Shown: positions 50,222-59,826, counted from the stretch's first letter. The stretch is 64,000 bases of DNA from CAG-791 sp045117315 (GCA_045117315.1 JBGUNJ010000006.1:1-64000), one strand, 5' to 3'. Translations and numbers: made by a program. The notes: generated by a model from the sequence alone, not told the origin.

Positions 50222-50470
50222 GGCGCCGGAGCGGCGTGCATCCTGGCGGATCCGGTTTGTATGAGCATTAGATGTACTTGACGAAGCATATGCGAAGGGC
50301 CGAAAAAATGCCCGTCTTTCGCGGACGGGCATTTTTAGCGTCCACTTGTCCGAGTAATCCGGCATCGGCCGGATTACGAGTTTGGACGCGATCCGCCCGA
50401 AACATATGCAAGTCTTAGTACATCTTTGCGAAGGAAATACGGATCCAAAGGATGCCGCCGCGCAGGCGCC
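50222..50470. repeat. Nested 250-bp inverted-repeat element between murE and recJ
   Basis: Two arms of about 70 bp (50222-50293 and 50402-50470) pair imperfectly in blocks: GGCGCC, GCGGCG, GCATCC, GGATCCG, AGATGTACT and GCATATGC with their complements in order. Between them are two perfect hairpins: a terminator-like one at 50304-50336 and one at 50338-50389 with a nested 10-bp stem (GTAATCCGGC/GCCGGATTAC). No ORF is inside. Confidence 0.75.
50304..50336. terminator. Bidirectional terminator inside the 250-bp element
   Basis: AAAAATGCCCGTC and GACGGGCATTTTT, 13-bp perfect stem with a 7-base loop; T-runs in both directions. Confidence 0.8.
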
Positions 50471-50515
50471 CCCAAGTGCGCATACTTTCGCGCAGGCGCC
50501 CCCAAGTGCGCAATC
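50459..50515. repeat. 30-bp tandem repeat behind the recJ stop
   Basis: CGCAGGCGCCCCCAAGTGCG plus ten bases, two copies, the first overlapping the outer arm of the nested element. It begins four bases after the recJ stop. Confidence 0.9.
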
Positions 50516-52303
50516 TCAAAAATGCATATCCTTCACCACAAACCTGATCGATTTTCTCCCCCTGTATTCATTGATCTCAGGGTGATAGGTGATGCTGACA
50601 TTCACGTCCGCCCTGCCGTTCAAAAGTTCCAGCCAGGCTCTGACGCCCCATGCCGATTCAATTTCCTCCCTGAAGAGGTCTGCCTCCCGGAACATGGTCA
50701 GCGCAAGATGATCTCCGGTTGAGTCGATCGCATCAAATCCCAGTACATTTCTGCCCTTTCCCATGACCCTGAGGCCGCGAAGACGCACTCCCCGGGCCGC
50801 GAAAACAGGCTTTAGATTTGCAGTTCCGCAGGGTTCAAGGAGTTTCAGTTCTTCGACCATATTAAAGGTCCACAGAGAGGGGGGAAGTTCCATATCGATG
50901 TGCACCACCTCAGTCAGGTCTTCTTCCTGAAGGGTACTGGTCTCCTCGAGACGCTTCTGAAGGAGGGGAATATCCTCTTCCCTCATGGAAAGACCCGCCG
51001 CCATTTTGTGCCCGCCGAATTTCACAAACAGTTCTTTGATCTCCGTCATGGAGGCAAACATGTCATATGCCTCAATCGACCTGCCGGATCCCTTGGCCAT
51101 ACCGTCCTCTGTTCTTGTCAGAACAAAGACCGGCCGGGAAAAACGCTCCCTGATCCTGCCGGCAATGATCCCGGCGAGCGATTCGTGGCACTCCGGCAGA
51201 TAAATCACAAGGACACGGTTTTTCAAAAGATGCTGGTCAGAGACTATCTGCAGGGCCTGTTTTACCCCCTGTTCCGTGAGACTTTTCCGGCTGTCGTTCA
51301 GTTCCCTCAGCTTCTGGGCGCTTCGGAGGGCACGTTCAGGGTCGTCCTCCATAAAGAGAGCCAGCGCCCTCTCCGCATTGTCCAGGCGTCCTGTCGCGTT
51401 CAGGCAGGGACCGATCACAAATCCCGCATGATAGGTGCTGATGGCTTTATCTTCCAGACCGTTGACCAGCAGCAGACTCCGGAGGCCGGTATTTTCAGTG
51501 TGCGGAATACGGCCCAGGCCCTCCCTGACCAGGATCCTGTTTTCATCCTTCAGCGGCATGACATCACAGACAGTCGCCAGAGCACAGAAGGGAAGAAGCT
51601 CCTCCAAAAGACGGGAACGTATCTTGGGAGCAATCCTCTCCAGCAGAAGGTCCGACAGCTTCCACGCCACGACGGCTCCGCAGATATCAGGAAAAGGATA
51701 CTCTATTTTCCCTGTCTCAGGATTGCGGACTTTGGGATCCACAACTGCATCCGCAGGCGGAAGGATATACTCTTTATGTCCGTCGGCATCTTCTTCAAAG
51801 GGCACTTCGTGGTGGTCTGTGACGACCACGCAGATACCTGCCTCCTTTGCGGCGCGGACTGCCTCGACTGCAGAGATGCCGTTGTCGCAGGTCAGGATCA
51901 CTCCGATCCCGTCCTCCGCGGCTTCCGCTGCCATACGGGGATTCATACCATAACCGTCTCTGATCCTGTCGGGAAGGACCACATCTGCCTCAGCTCCGCA
52001 GGCAGACAAAACCCGCATGAGAATATAGGAGGCACAGATTCCGTCCACATCGTAATCTCCGATCACACGGACCGCCTCCCCGCTCCTGATCTTTTCACAG
52101 AGCAGTCCGACAGCCTTTTCCATATCAGGCAGAAGCAGGGGGGAATAAAGATCGGACAATGTCCCTCTGAGAAAGCGCCGGGTCTCCTCGATTCCGACCA
52201 CATCCCGGTTTCTGATCACACGGGCGAGGACCATGGAGATCCCACAGGCATCCGCAATCGACCGGAAATCCGCTCTCTTGGTGTAAAGCATCCACTTCGC
52301 CAT
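50516..52303 (-). CDS. recJ: Single-stranded-DNA exonuclease RecJ
   Basis: A 5'-3' exonuclease of the DHH family, 595 aa. Motifs VIGDYDVDGICAS (DxD), the LTCDNGISA region and VTDHHEVP (DHH), then the DHHA1 motif GGHKMAAGLS, are all present, followed by an OB domain. GGAAGG precedes the ATG at 52303. It is placed between secDF and murE on the same strand with a terminator in front, so it has its own transcript. Confidence 0.96.
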   Translation of the reverse strand: MAKWMLYTKRADFRSIADACGISMVLARVIRNRDVVGIEETRRFLRGTLSDLYSPLLLPDMEKAVGLLCEKIRSGEAVRVIGDYDVDGICASYILMRVLSACGAEADVVLPDRIRDGYGMNPRMAAEAAEDGIGVILTCDNGISAVEAVRAAKEAGICVVVTDHHEVPFEEDADGHKEYILPPADAVVDPKVRNPETGKIEYPFPDICGAVVAWKLSDLLLERIAPKIRSRLLEELLPFCALATVCDVMPLKDENRILVREGLGRIPHTENTGLRSLLLVNGLEDKAISTYHAGFVIGPCLNATGRLDNAERALALFMEDDPERALRSAQKLRELNDSRKSLTEQGVKQALQIVSDQHLLKNRVLVIYLPECHESLAGIIAGRIRERFSRPVFVLTRTEDGMAKGSGRSIEAYDMFASMTEIKELFVKFGGHKMAAGLSMREEDIPLLQKRLEETSTLQEEDLTEVVHIDMELPPSLWTFNMVEELKLLEPCGTANLKPVFAARGVRLRGLRVMGKGRNVLGFDAIDSTGDHLALTMFREADLFREEIESAWGVRAWLELLNGRADVNVSITYHPEINEYRGRKSIRFVVKDMHF

Positions 52304-52339
52304 AATGATACCTTCCTCTTAGTCATTTCCGCTTATGGT

Positions 52340-52371
52340 AAAAGCAGGGAGGATGCTGGCATCCTCCCTGC
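52340..52371 (-). terminator. Terminator between secDF and recJ
   Basis: GCAGGGAGGATG (52344-52355) and CATCCTCCCTGC (52360-52371) form a perfect 12-bp stem on a four-base loop; TTTTACC follows on the minus strand. Confidence 0.85.
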
Positions 52372-52529
52372 AGTCTTATACGGGATCAAAGATCCCGCTC
52401 CATGCTCAGATCCGCTGCGATAAAATCTTTTAGAAGCGGGGCATCCCGCATCTGCTTTCTATGCGCCGTCTCCGGCCTGCTCAATGACCGGCGGTTTTGC
52501 TAATCGCCGGACTGCGCGGACCCGGAGTC

Positions 52530-54944
52530 TCAGACAGTGATCTTAGCCTTATTCCTGGCTTCCTCTTCCTTGCGGCGGCGCTCTTTGCGCTCCTTCTTGG
52601 AGAGGTTGGAATAGTCGTTTTTATTTTTCTTATTCTGCTGGTTTCCTGAACCATCGCTGTTTCCGCCCTTCTTCTGACCGGAAGATGCCTGTGCGGCATC
52701 GTCCGACTTTTTGCGAAGGACATACCAGATGGAACCTGCCAGGCAGACAGAGGAATAACCGCCGCAGATGATACCGATCATGATCGGAAGGGCGAATTCC
52801 TTGACGCTGGAGACACCGAAGATAAACAGGGTCAGCACCATGAAGAAAGTGGTCAGAGAAGTAAAGATACTTCTGGAGAGCGTGTCTGTGATACTCTCGT
52901 TGACCAGGGCAGCGAGTTCCTGTCCCCTGCGTCTGGACCGCAGGCTCTCACGTACGCGGTCAAAGATAACGATCGTAGCGTTGATCGAATAACCGACGAT
53001 GGTCAACATGCAGGCGATAAATGTGCTGCCCACGCTGACTCTGGCGACCGCGTAGAAAGCCAGCACGACCAGAACGTCATGTGCCAGGCAGATAACGGAG
53101 GACGCGCCGAAGCGCAGATCCTTGAAACGGAACCAGATGTACAGCAGCATCAGGACCAGGGCGACACCGACCGCGAGCAGAGCATCACGCTTCATCTCGT
53201 CGCTGATCGTGGAGCTGATGGTCTCGGAAGTAATGCTGTCCTTGTCAACTTTGAATTTCTTGACCAGCTGGTTGGACAGCTCGGTGCTCTTGTCTGTATC
53301 AAGGACGACAGACTTGAAGATGACTTCGTTGCTGCCGGAAACCTTCTGCACCTGAACGTTCTTGTCGCCTGTCACCTTGGTGAAGACGGGGATGACCTGC
53401 TTCTCGATTTCTTCCAGGCTCATGTCTTCGTTGAAACTGACATTTGTGGATGTGCCGCCGACAAAGTCAAGGCTGAAGTTGAGGATGGACTTATCTTTGC
53501 CCAGATGGATGCCCATGGCGACAAAGCCGCAGAGGATAAGCGCGAGCGATACCGCAAAAAAGGCTTTCCTTCGCTCAACGAAGGAAATAATATCTCTCTT
53601 TTTGCCGACACCGTAAAGGCTCTTATTTGTGAGGCCAAGGCCGTAGAAAATGTTCATGATCAGCCTGGTCACGAAGAGAGAAGTAATCATGGACAGGATG
53701 ATACCGATTGCCAGAGTGTAGGCAAATCCCTTGACTGTACCGGAACCCAGGACAGCAAGGACTGCCGCCGCGATCAGGGTGGTGACATTGCCGTCGATAA
53801 TGGCGGACAGAGCCTTATGATATCCGTTGTTGATAGCGGTTTTTACGCCCAGACCGGCTCCGAGTTCCTCACGGATACGGGCAAAAATGATCACGTTTGC
53901 ATCGACTGCCATACCGATGGAAAGCAGGATACCTGCGATTCCGGGCAGGGTCAGTGTGATATCAAATCCATTGAGAACGAGCGCCATCATCATGATATAG
54001 ATGCACAGCGCCAGTACTGCCGCAAATCCGGGCAGAAGATAGATCACGATCATGAAGAGCGCGACAAGGCCGAAACCGACCATGCCGGCAAACTTGCTGG
54101 TGCGGATGGCGTCCTGACCCAGCTGTGCGCCGACGATCTGGGAGCGCAGACGCTCCAGCTCGACCTTCAGTCCACCGATACGGATCGTGGAAGCCAGATT
54201 CTCAGCGGTCTCAATGCTCTCCTCACCGGTGATGACCGCGCGGCCGTCTGTGATTGCCGCCTGGACGCTGGGAACGCTGATGAAATGTCCGTCGTAATAG
54301 ATACCAATGGACTCACCTGCGGCATATGCCTTGGTTGTGGCCGCGGCAAAAGCCTTTTTGCCTTCGTTATTAAAGGTCAGGGCGACAACGACCTGCTTGT
54401 TGCCCATGTCATCCTGCTGATAGGTGGCCTTGGCATCAGTGACCTGGGTACCTGTGACAACAGCGTCGCCGTCCTTGATGATCTGATCAAGGTCTTTGGT
54501 CAGGACATATTCGACAGAGCCGTCTTCAGTGACACCCATCTGATAGTTCTGGTTGCCTTCATCATCAGTCTGGCGGATGAAGTACAGGGAGCCGGGACGT
54601 CCCAGATCCTCCAGGATCTTATTGGTCTCCGCAACGCCGGAAATACCCGGAATCTCAATATTCAGACGGTCTGTGCCCTCTGTATAGACCTGTGCTTCCG
54701 TGCTGTACTCATCGACACGGCGCTGCAGTTTATACTTGGTATCATTCAGGTCTTCCTGAGACGGAGGTGTCTCTCCCACCGCCTGATATGTGATGCTGGC
54801 GCCGCCCGCCAGATCCAGGCCCTTCTTGATGTTGTGATAGGATCCTCTGTGTCCCTTGCCAAATCCGATCAGCACCGTGTACGCCATCAGTCCTGAGATG
54901 GCCAGCACGAGCAGAAGGGAAATGACCGCTCTCGATTTTTTCAT
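52530..54944 (-). CDS. secDF: Fused protein-export membrane protein SecDF
   Basis: An RND-type accessory protein of the Sec translocon that uses the proton gradient to pull secreted proteins out, 804 aa with SecD and SecF in one chain. Two sets of six membrane helices, each after an extracytoplasmic P1-like domain; the signature GMAVDANVIIFARIREEL of SecD and VGYSINATIVIFDRVRE of SecF are clear. A very basic K/R/E-rich tail ends the protein. I take the ATG at 54944 with GGAGGAG rather than an upstream one. Confidence 0.96.
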   Translation of the reverse strand: MKKSRAVISLLLVLAISGLMAYTVLIGFGKGHRGSYHNIKKGLDLAGGASITYQAVGETPPSQEDLNDTKYKLQRRVDEYSTEAQVYTEGTDRLNIEIPGISGVAETNKILEDLGRPGSLYFIRQTDDEGNQNYQMGVTEDGSVEYVLTKDLDQIIKDGDAVVTGTQVTDAKATYQQDDMGNKQVVVALTFNNEGKKAFAAATTKAYAAGESIGIYYDGHFISVPSVQAAITDGRAVITGEESIETAENLASTIRIGGLKVELERLRSQIVGAQLGQDAIRTSKFAGMVGFGLVALFMIVIYLLPGFAAVLALCIYIMMMALVLNGFDITLTLPGIAGILLSIGMAVDANVIIFARIREELGAGLGVKTAINNGYHKALSAIIDGNVTTLIAAAVLAVLGSGTVKGFAYTLAIGIILSMITSLFVTRLIMNIFYGLGLTNKSLYGVGKKRDIISFVERRKAFFAVSLALILCGFVAMGIHLGKDKSILNFSLDFVGGTSTNVSFNEDMSLEEIEKQVIPVFTKVTGDKNVQVQKVSGSNEVIFKSVVLDTDKSTELSNQLVKKFKVDKDSITSETISSTISDEMKRDALLAVGVALVLMLLYIWFRFKDLRFGASSVICLAHDVLVVLAFYAVARVSVGSTFIACMLTIVGYSINATIVIFDRVRESLRSRRRGQELAALVNESITDTLSRSIFTSLTTFFMVLTLFIFGVSSVKEFALPIMIGIICGGYSSVCLAGSIWYVLRKKSDDAAQASSGQKKGGNSDGSGNQQNKKNKNDYSNLSKKERKERRRKEEEARNKAKITV

Positions 54945-55149
54945 TAATAGCTCCTCCAATATATACTACACTGTTCGCTTCCGCGCCCCTCCGACAGGAC
55001 CGCGGACAGCAAAAGTACCGGTAACAGAACCGGAGGTGTCCTTTTTCCGGAAAGACCGGACCCGCATAAAAGGCGGATCACGCCCGTCCAAAAAACAGAC
55101 ACTTTGCAATTATAGCACCATGCCTCCATGATTGTAAAACATTTTCTTT

Positions 55150-55285
55150 AAAAAAGAACAATTCATAAATCCCTATAAAAGGCCGGATCATTCATTAAGC
55201 CATCATAAAAGGCAAGATTATCCATCAGGCCATCGCAAAACACCGTATTTTTCATTAAACCATCATAAAAGGCCGGATGGATCTT
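55150..55285. repeat. Degenerate 30-bp repeats between secDF and the lipoprotein gene
   Basis: Three to four copies of a unit with ATAAAAGGCCGGAT and ATTCATTAAGCCATC. The last copy runs into the terminator at 55266-55300. Confidence 0.8.
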
Positions 55286-55300
55286 TCTTCCATCCGGCCT
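55266..55300 (-). terminator. Terminator of the lipoprotein gene
   Basis: GGCCGGATGG (55271-55280) and CCATCCGGCC (55290-55299); TTTTATG follows on the minus strand. Confidence 0.85.
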
Positions 55301-55347
55301 CCCGGCTCTCAAATCTGCAATTTGTTCAGAATAATTCAGAAAAGCTA

Positions 55348-56199
55348 TCAGAACGTTCCTTCAAACTTCTGCCGGAAAATCTCCCAGACATCCCTCACGA
55401 AGATTCTGCCGTGAAGGTCAAGGTTGTCCCTGTATACTTCATAGTAGCTTCCGTTGTCCAGTGAAATCTGCAGGACATAAGGCTCGGAATAAGGAAATAC
55501 CTCATCCCCGGGATCAGTCATGGGCGAAGATGTGTTGAACAGAAGATGCGCCACATTGGTCGTCATATCGGGAAGATCTTTGTTCAATTTAAATAAGAAT
55601 TCTTCGCTTTCATAATAGTAAGTCAGTCCGAGGGACGAATAGCGGCTCTTAACGAGATATCCGTTGTCGAAGACCAGGTTGTAGGTTCCGTAAGGCAGGA
55701 AACCTTCGGGGACATAATCGCCGGCGACTTCCTCGTCAAACTTCTTCTTTTTCTCCTCGGCTTCCTTAGCCTTCTTGGCAGCGGCCTTTCTGTTTTCCTC
55801 AGCCTTCTTTTCTGCTTCTGTCTTTTCCCCGCCGGAGGACTTATCCTCTGTCTTCTGATCAGCTGTATCGGAAGTCTTTGTGGCGGAGTCGGATTTTTTC
55901 TTCTTATTTTTTGAGGATTTCTTTCCTTCAGCGGACTCTTTTCCGTCGTCAGCCTTTGCTACGCTGGCCGCTGCAGTTTCTTTTCCCGCGTCAGCCTTTG
56001 AGACAGCCTTCTGTTCAGTCTGCTGCTGAGCATCGTCCGATTTCAAAGTATCCTTGTCAGCCTGCTCCGGGGCCTTCTTGTCTGAAACCGTCTGCGCGGC
56101 TTCCGCTGTCGTCTTTTTCAATACAGATCCGGCAGAACTGCATCCTGCCGCGGCAATCACTACACAGAGCAGTAACGCCAGAGTTATTTTTTTCATCAT
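55348..56199 (-). CDS. Lipoprotein with charged low-complexity linker
   Basis: A 283-aa predicted lipoprotein of unknown role. Signal peptide MMKKITLALLLCVVIAAA with a lipobox ending AAGC, so Cys20 would carry the lipid. A highly charged linker (about residues 35-155, mainly K, A, D, E, S) reaches out from the membrane, followed by a folded C-terminal domain of some 120 residues rich in Tyr and Phe (YGTYNLVFDNGYLVKSRY). Start chosen at 56199, with GAGGGG upstream. I do not recognise the domain. Confidence 0.8.
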   Translation of the reverse strand: MMKKITLALLLCVVIAAAGCSSAGSVLKKTTAEAAQTVSDKKAPEQADKDTLKSDDAQQQTEQKAVSKADAGKETAAASVAKADDGKESAEGKKSSKNKKKKSDSATKTSDTADQKTEDKSSGGEKTEAEKKAEENRKAAAKKAKEAEEKKKKFDEEVAGDYVPEGFLPYGTYNLVFDNGYLVKSRYSSLGLTYYYESEEFLFKLNKDLPDMTTNVAHLLFNTSSPMTDPGDEVFPYSEPYVLQISLDNGSYYEVYRDNLDLHGRIFVRDVWEIFRQKFEGTF

Positions 56200-56581
56200 G
56201 CATTCCCCTCGCTTTCTCAGTGAACATTCCTCTGCGGACCAATCATTTCTGTTCCTTCCGGTATTAATCACGCAGATCCGCCGGTATGAAGTTTTTTGCA
56301 ATGACAATTTTTGCAATGACAATTCAGTCAGGGCGGCAGAGTCTGTTTTTATTCTTCATCGCACAATACCCGAATCTTCAGTCATTGGATACGCACCCAA
56401 CAAAGGAAAACAGATGCCTGCATGCCGCTTACTTCTATATCGTAACCAAGAGGAATGAGAATTTCAAGTCACTTTTCAGACCGGCACGAAACTCGGGCTG
56501 TTTTCGGGCGGTTTTAGCGAAAAAGCCGGGTCTTACGGCGACAATCGCGGACTCAAGCGCATTGGAATGAGGTTTTTCCAA

Positions 56582-56619
56582 GTCAGTGCTCACGCCCTCG
56601 CCAGTGCGTGAGCACTGAC
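56582..56619. other. Strong hairpin in the gap before the Sfp-type gene
   Basis: GTCAGTGCTCACGC and GCGTGAGCACTGAC, perfect 14-bp arms, 10-base loop, no T-run. The direct repeat AATTTCAAGTC occurs at both 56458 and 56620. Nothing else is recognisable in 56200-56849. Confidence 0.6.
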
Positions 56620-56849
56620 AATTTCAAGTCGAAACTTTGAACCTGTCCCGGGCTGAACATGGCACGGTCCGGCGACAGGCAAAACCTGGTGTATTGCGCC
56701 TTCTTTTGCGCCCTGTTACAATTACTGCACAAACCGGCCCTTCCGGCAATCCCGACAGCCTGACAGGAACTGCTGCTTTTATCCCCCCGCTTTGACGCAC
56801 GGCATGCCTGTCCGGAAAGTGAAAAAAAGTCTGAAGAGCCGGAAATTCT

Positions 56850-56867
56850 AATCCATAATGATGGATT
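56850..56867. promoter_or_regulatory. Inverted repeat upstream of the Sfp-type gene
   Basis: AATCCAT-AATG-ATGGATT, perfect 7-bp arms, 23 bases before the start codon; overlapping a direct repeat CATAATG-TGGA. A candidate operator. Confidence 0.45.
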
Positions 56868-56889
56868 TCATAATGGTGGAGTAAAGGAT

Positions 56890-57588
56890 ATGCAGACAGT
56901 CATTTTAATCGCCGAAACCGTCTCAGACGCAGCAGGCCGCGCTGAATCGCAAGGCAGCCGCAGTATACATGAGGCTGAAGATACCGCTCTCCGGCTGCAG
57001 CTCTTCCGGGAGGGACTGCGCTCAATCGGCCTTCATGAGGAGGCCTCACGTTTCACTGCGGATCAGATCGAGGTCTCCTCTTTCGGGAAACCCTTTTTCC
57101 GGGATATTCCCCGGGCGCACATCAACCTCTCTCATTCCGGAAAGTATATAGCCTGTGCTTTTTCCGATGTGGAGATCGGCCTGGATCTGCAGGAATGCAC
57201 AGGTCCTCACACAGATGTACTGCGTCTGGCAAAGCGTTTTTTTACTAACGAAGAACATGAAGCACTTCTGTCCGTTTCCGGAGATGATGAAACCCGGCAG
57301 AAAGAGGTCTTTTTCCGTCTCTGGGCCATCAAGGAAGCCTACCTGAAATATATAGGCTGCGGGCTCAGGGGAGAATTGAATAGTTTCCTGCCGGACCCCC
57401 TCCCCCTGCAAAAAAATCTTTCCGGGGCGCGCGGACTTATCCGGGTCCTTGCAAAAACAGAACTGCTGACGCCGGCAGAGTATTCGCTTCTTCCCGCCCC
57501 GGAAGGCTTCACCATGGCAGTCAGTGCCGAAAAGATTCCTTCAGATATTGTAATCCGATATTATGATGCCAGCAGCAGAAGTTGGTAA
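56890..57588 (+). CDS. Sfp-type 4'-phosphopantetheinyl transferase
   Basis: Transfers phosphopantetheine from CoA to a serine of an acyl or peptidyl carrier protein, 232 aa. The family motifs are visible: INLSHSGKYIACA (first His motif), the metal-binding IGLDLQ (usual IGVDIE) and FFRLWAIKEAYLKYIGCGL (W-x-x-KEAxxK). The Asp/Gln metal ligand variant (IGLDLQ) is slightly unusual. GGAG lies 8 bases before the ATG. Single gene on plus with a terminator; no NRPS/PKS gene is near, so the target carrier protein lies elsewhere. Confidence 0.9.
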   Translation: MQTVILIAETVSDAAGRAESQGSRSIHEAEDTALRLQLFREGLRSIGLHEEASRFTADQIEVSSFGKPFFRDIPRAHINLSHSGKYIACAFSDVEIGLDLQECTGPHTDVLRLAKRFFTNEEHEALLSVSGDDETRQKEVFFRLWAIKEAYLKYIGCGLRGELNSFLPDPLPLQKNLSGARGLIRVLAKTELLTPAEYSLLPAPEGFTMAVSAEKIPSDIVIRYYDASSRSW

Positions 57589-57596
57589 AAACATAA

Positions 57597-57661
57597 AACG
57601 CAGCTGCCCCGATCCGGAATACCAGCCATAGGGTCCGGTCAGGCAGCTGCATTTTTCTTTT
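57597..57661 (+). terminator. Terminator of the Sfp-type gene
   Basis: GCAGCTGCC (57600-57608) and GGCAGCTGC (57642-57650), followed by ATTTTTCTTTT. Confidence 0.85.
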
Positions 57662-57699
57662 AATACATCTTTATTATTTTGCTATTACTTTTGTCTATA

Positions 57700-57848
57700 T
57701 TACATCTTTTATTCTGTTTCAGATTTTATTCTGCTTCAGATTTTAGTCTGTTTCAGATTTATTCCGCTTCAGAATTTTATGTTTCAGATTTTATTCTGTT
57801 TCAGATTTTAATTCTGCTTCAGATTTTATTCTGTTTCAAATCCCTGTC
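57700..57848. repeat. 17-18 bp tandem array behind the aspS stop
   Basis: About eight copies of a unit of the type TTCTGTTTCAGATTTTA lie between the Sfp-type gene terminator and the aspS stop. Confidence 0.92.
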
Positions 57849-57865
57849 TACGGTTCCGAAATAAT

Positions 57866-59662
57866 TTATTCCTCAGCAGGCAGATCCAGCGCGATGCTCA
57901 GGTCTCTGAGCTGTACGGGGTCGACTACGTCGGGAGCACCGCTCATGAGATCGGCTGCATCCTTGTTCTTGGGGAAAGCGATGACTTCGCGGATGCTGTC
58001 GGCACCGGTCAGAAGCATGACAAAGCGGTCGACACCGTAAGCCAGTCCTGCGTGAGGGGGCACACCGTACTTAAAAGCGGTGAGCAGGAAGCCGAACTTT
58101 TCGTCAGCCTCCTCTTTGGTGAGTCCGATGACCTCGAACATCTTCTCCTGAATGTCGCTCTGGTGGATACGGACGCTGCCGCCGCCCAGCTCGACGCCGT
58201 TGAGAACGATGTCGTAGGCCTTGGCGTGCACGCTGCCGGGGTCGCTGTCGATGCGGTCCCATTCCTCTTCAACCGGCATGGTGAAGGGATGGTGCATGGC
58301 CATAAAGCGGTTTTCCTCCTCGGACCACTCGAGAAGCGGGAAGTCGACGACCCAGAGGAAATTGAACTGATTGTGGTCGATGAGACCCAGATCCTCGCCC
58401 AGTTTCAGGCGGAGGGCACCCAGAACGTTCCATACGATACCGTTCTTGTCAGCCGCGAAGAAGAGCAGATCTCCGGGCTCGCCCTTCATGCGGGCGATCA
58501 GAGCCTGAATCTCCTCCTCGGAGACAAATTTGGCGAAGGAGCATTTGACTGAGCCGTCTTCCTTCATCTGGATATAAGGCAGACCCTTTGCGCCGTTGCC
58601 GCGGGCCATCTCGACGATCTTGTCGATCTGCTTGCGGCCCATGCCGCCCTGACCCTTTGCGTTGATTCCGCGCACACTCCAGCCCTTCTTTGAGGCCGCG
58701 TCCGCGAAGACGCCGAAACCGCAGTCTTTGACCAGGTCGGTGACTTCCACCAGCTTGAGGCCGAAACGGGTGTCGGGCTTGTCAGAGCCATAGTCGTTCA
58801 TGGCATCGATCCATTTCATACGGGGGAAAGGAAGCTCGACGTGCAGGCCGATCGCGCGCTCCACCACATACTGAATCAGGCGCTCGTTGACGTCGATAAC
58901 ATCGTCGACATCCACGAAGGAAAGCTCCATATCAGCTTGGGTGAACTCGGGCTGGCGGTCCGCTCTGAGGTCCTCATCGCGGAAGCATCTGGCGATCTGG
59001 AAATAGCGGTCATAGCCGGAGCACATCAGGAGCTGCTTGAAGATCTGGGGAGACTGGGGCAGCGCATAGAATGTACCGGGCTTCACGCGGCTGGGAACCA
59101 GATAGTCGCGCGCGCCTTCGGGCGTGGACTTGCAGAGAATAGGCGTCTCGATCTCGAGGAAGCCCTCTTTGTCCATAAAGGTGCGCATATCCTGCACGAT
59201 GCGGCTGCGCAGCATAAGCTTCCGCTGCATGTCCGGCCTGCGCAGGTCAAGGCTCCTGTACTGAAGACGGAGTTCTTCTTTTGTATTACTGTTCTCTACG
59301 ATGTGGAAGGGCGGTGTCTCGGATTCGGAGAGAATCCTGGTGTCTTTCACACGCACTTCGATCGTTCCGGTGGGAAGATTCTTGTTCACGGCGCCGCTGC
59401 GGAGCGTCACTGTGCCTGTCGCTGCCACGACGAACTCCGCACGCATCTTCTCCGCCTTGTGGAAATTTTCTTCGCCGCAGTCCGCTTCTTCATAGATCAG
59501 CTGGATCAGGCCGGTGCGGTCTCTCAGGTCCACAAAGACGATGCCGCCCTTATTTCTCTGCTTGGCGACCCAGCCCATCACTGTCACTGTCTTTCCGACA
59601 TATTCTTCTGTAAGTTCAGCGCACCGGCACGTCCGGTGCAGTCCTTTCATCGATTCTGCCAT
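57866..59662 (-). CDS. aspS: Aspartyl-tRNA synthetase
   Basis: Class II synthetase of bacterial type, 598 aa. N-terminal OB anticodon-binding domain, motif 2 region (RCFRDEDLRADRQPEFTQ), the bacterial insertion domain and motif 3 (GLAYGVDRFVML). Follows hisS on the same strand with a gap of about 135 bases, an order common in Firmicutes. No T-box core was found upstream of either gene. Confidence 0.97.
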   Translation of the reverse strand: MAESMKGLHRTCRCAELTEEYVGKTVTVMGWVAKQRNKGGIVFVDLRDRTGLIQLIYEEADCGEENFHKAEKMRAEFVVAATGTVTLRSGAVNKNLPTGTIEVRVKDTRILSESETPPFHIVENSNTKEELRLQYRSLDLRRPDMQRKLMLRSRIVQDMRTFMDKEGFLEIETPILCKSTPEGARDYLVPSRVKPGTFYALPQSPQIFKQLLMCSGYDRYFQIARCFRDEDLRADRQPEFTQADMELSFVDVDDVIDVNERLIQYVVERAIGLHVELPFPRMKWIDAMNDYGSDKPDTRFGLKLVEVTDLVKDCGFGVFADAASKKGWSVRGINAKGQGGMGRKQIDKIVEMARGNGAKGLPYIQMKEDGSVKCSFAKFVSEEEIQALIARMKGEPGDLLFFAADKNGIVWNVLGALRLKLGEDLGLIDHNQFNFLWVVDFPLLEWSEEENRFMAMHHPFTMPVEEEWDRIDSDPGSVHAKAYDIVLNGVELGGGSVRIHQSDIQEKMFEVIGLTKEEADEKFGFLLTAFKYGVPPHAGLAYGVDRFVMLLTGADSIREVIAFPKNKDAADLMSGAPDVVDPVQLRDLSIALDLPAEE

Positions 59663-59768
59663 AGCTGTTATCTGTTGTTCCTTTCTGTAAAAAATACAGT
59701 ATTGATGTATCAGAGGCGGACGCGGCCTTTTCCGCGCCGCTCCCTGTTATGTACCAGTTTGTTCCATA

Positions 59769-59826
59769 TTTACTTGAGGGGATTTGTGTAAATCCTTTTA
59801 CTTGAGGGGATTTGTGTAAAATTCCT
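59769..59826. repeat. 29-bp duplication of the hisS stop region
   Basis: TTTACTTGAGGGGATTTGTG and flanking bases occur twice in a row; the right copy codes the last residues (NPLK) and stop of HisS, the left one lies behind the stop. Confidence 0.93.

Noticed and set aside
53079..54896. Plus-strand open frame of 605 codons opposite secDF
   Set aside because: Composition mirrors the SecDF helices; no motif or ribosome binding site.
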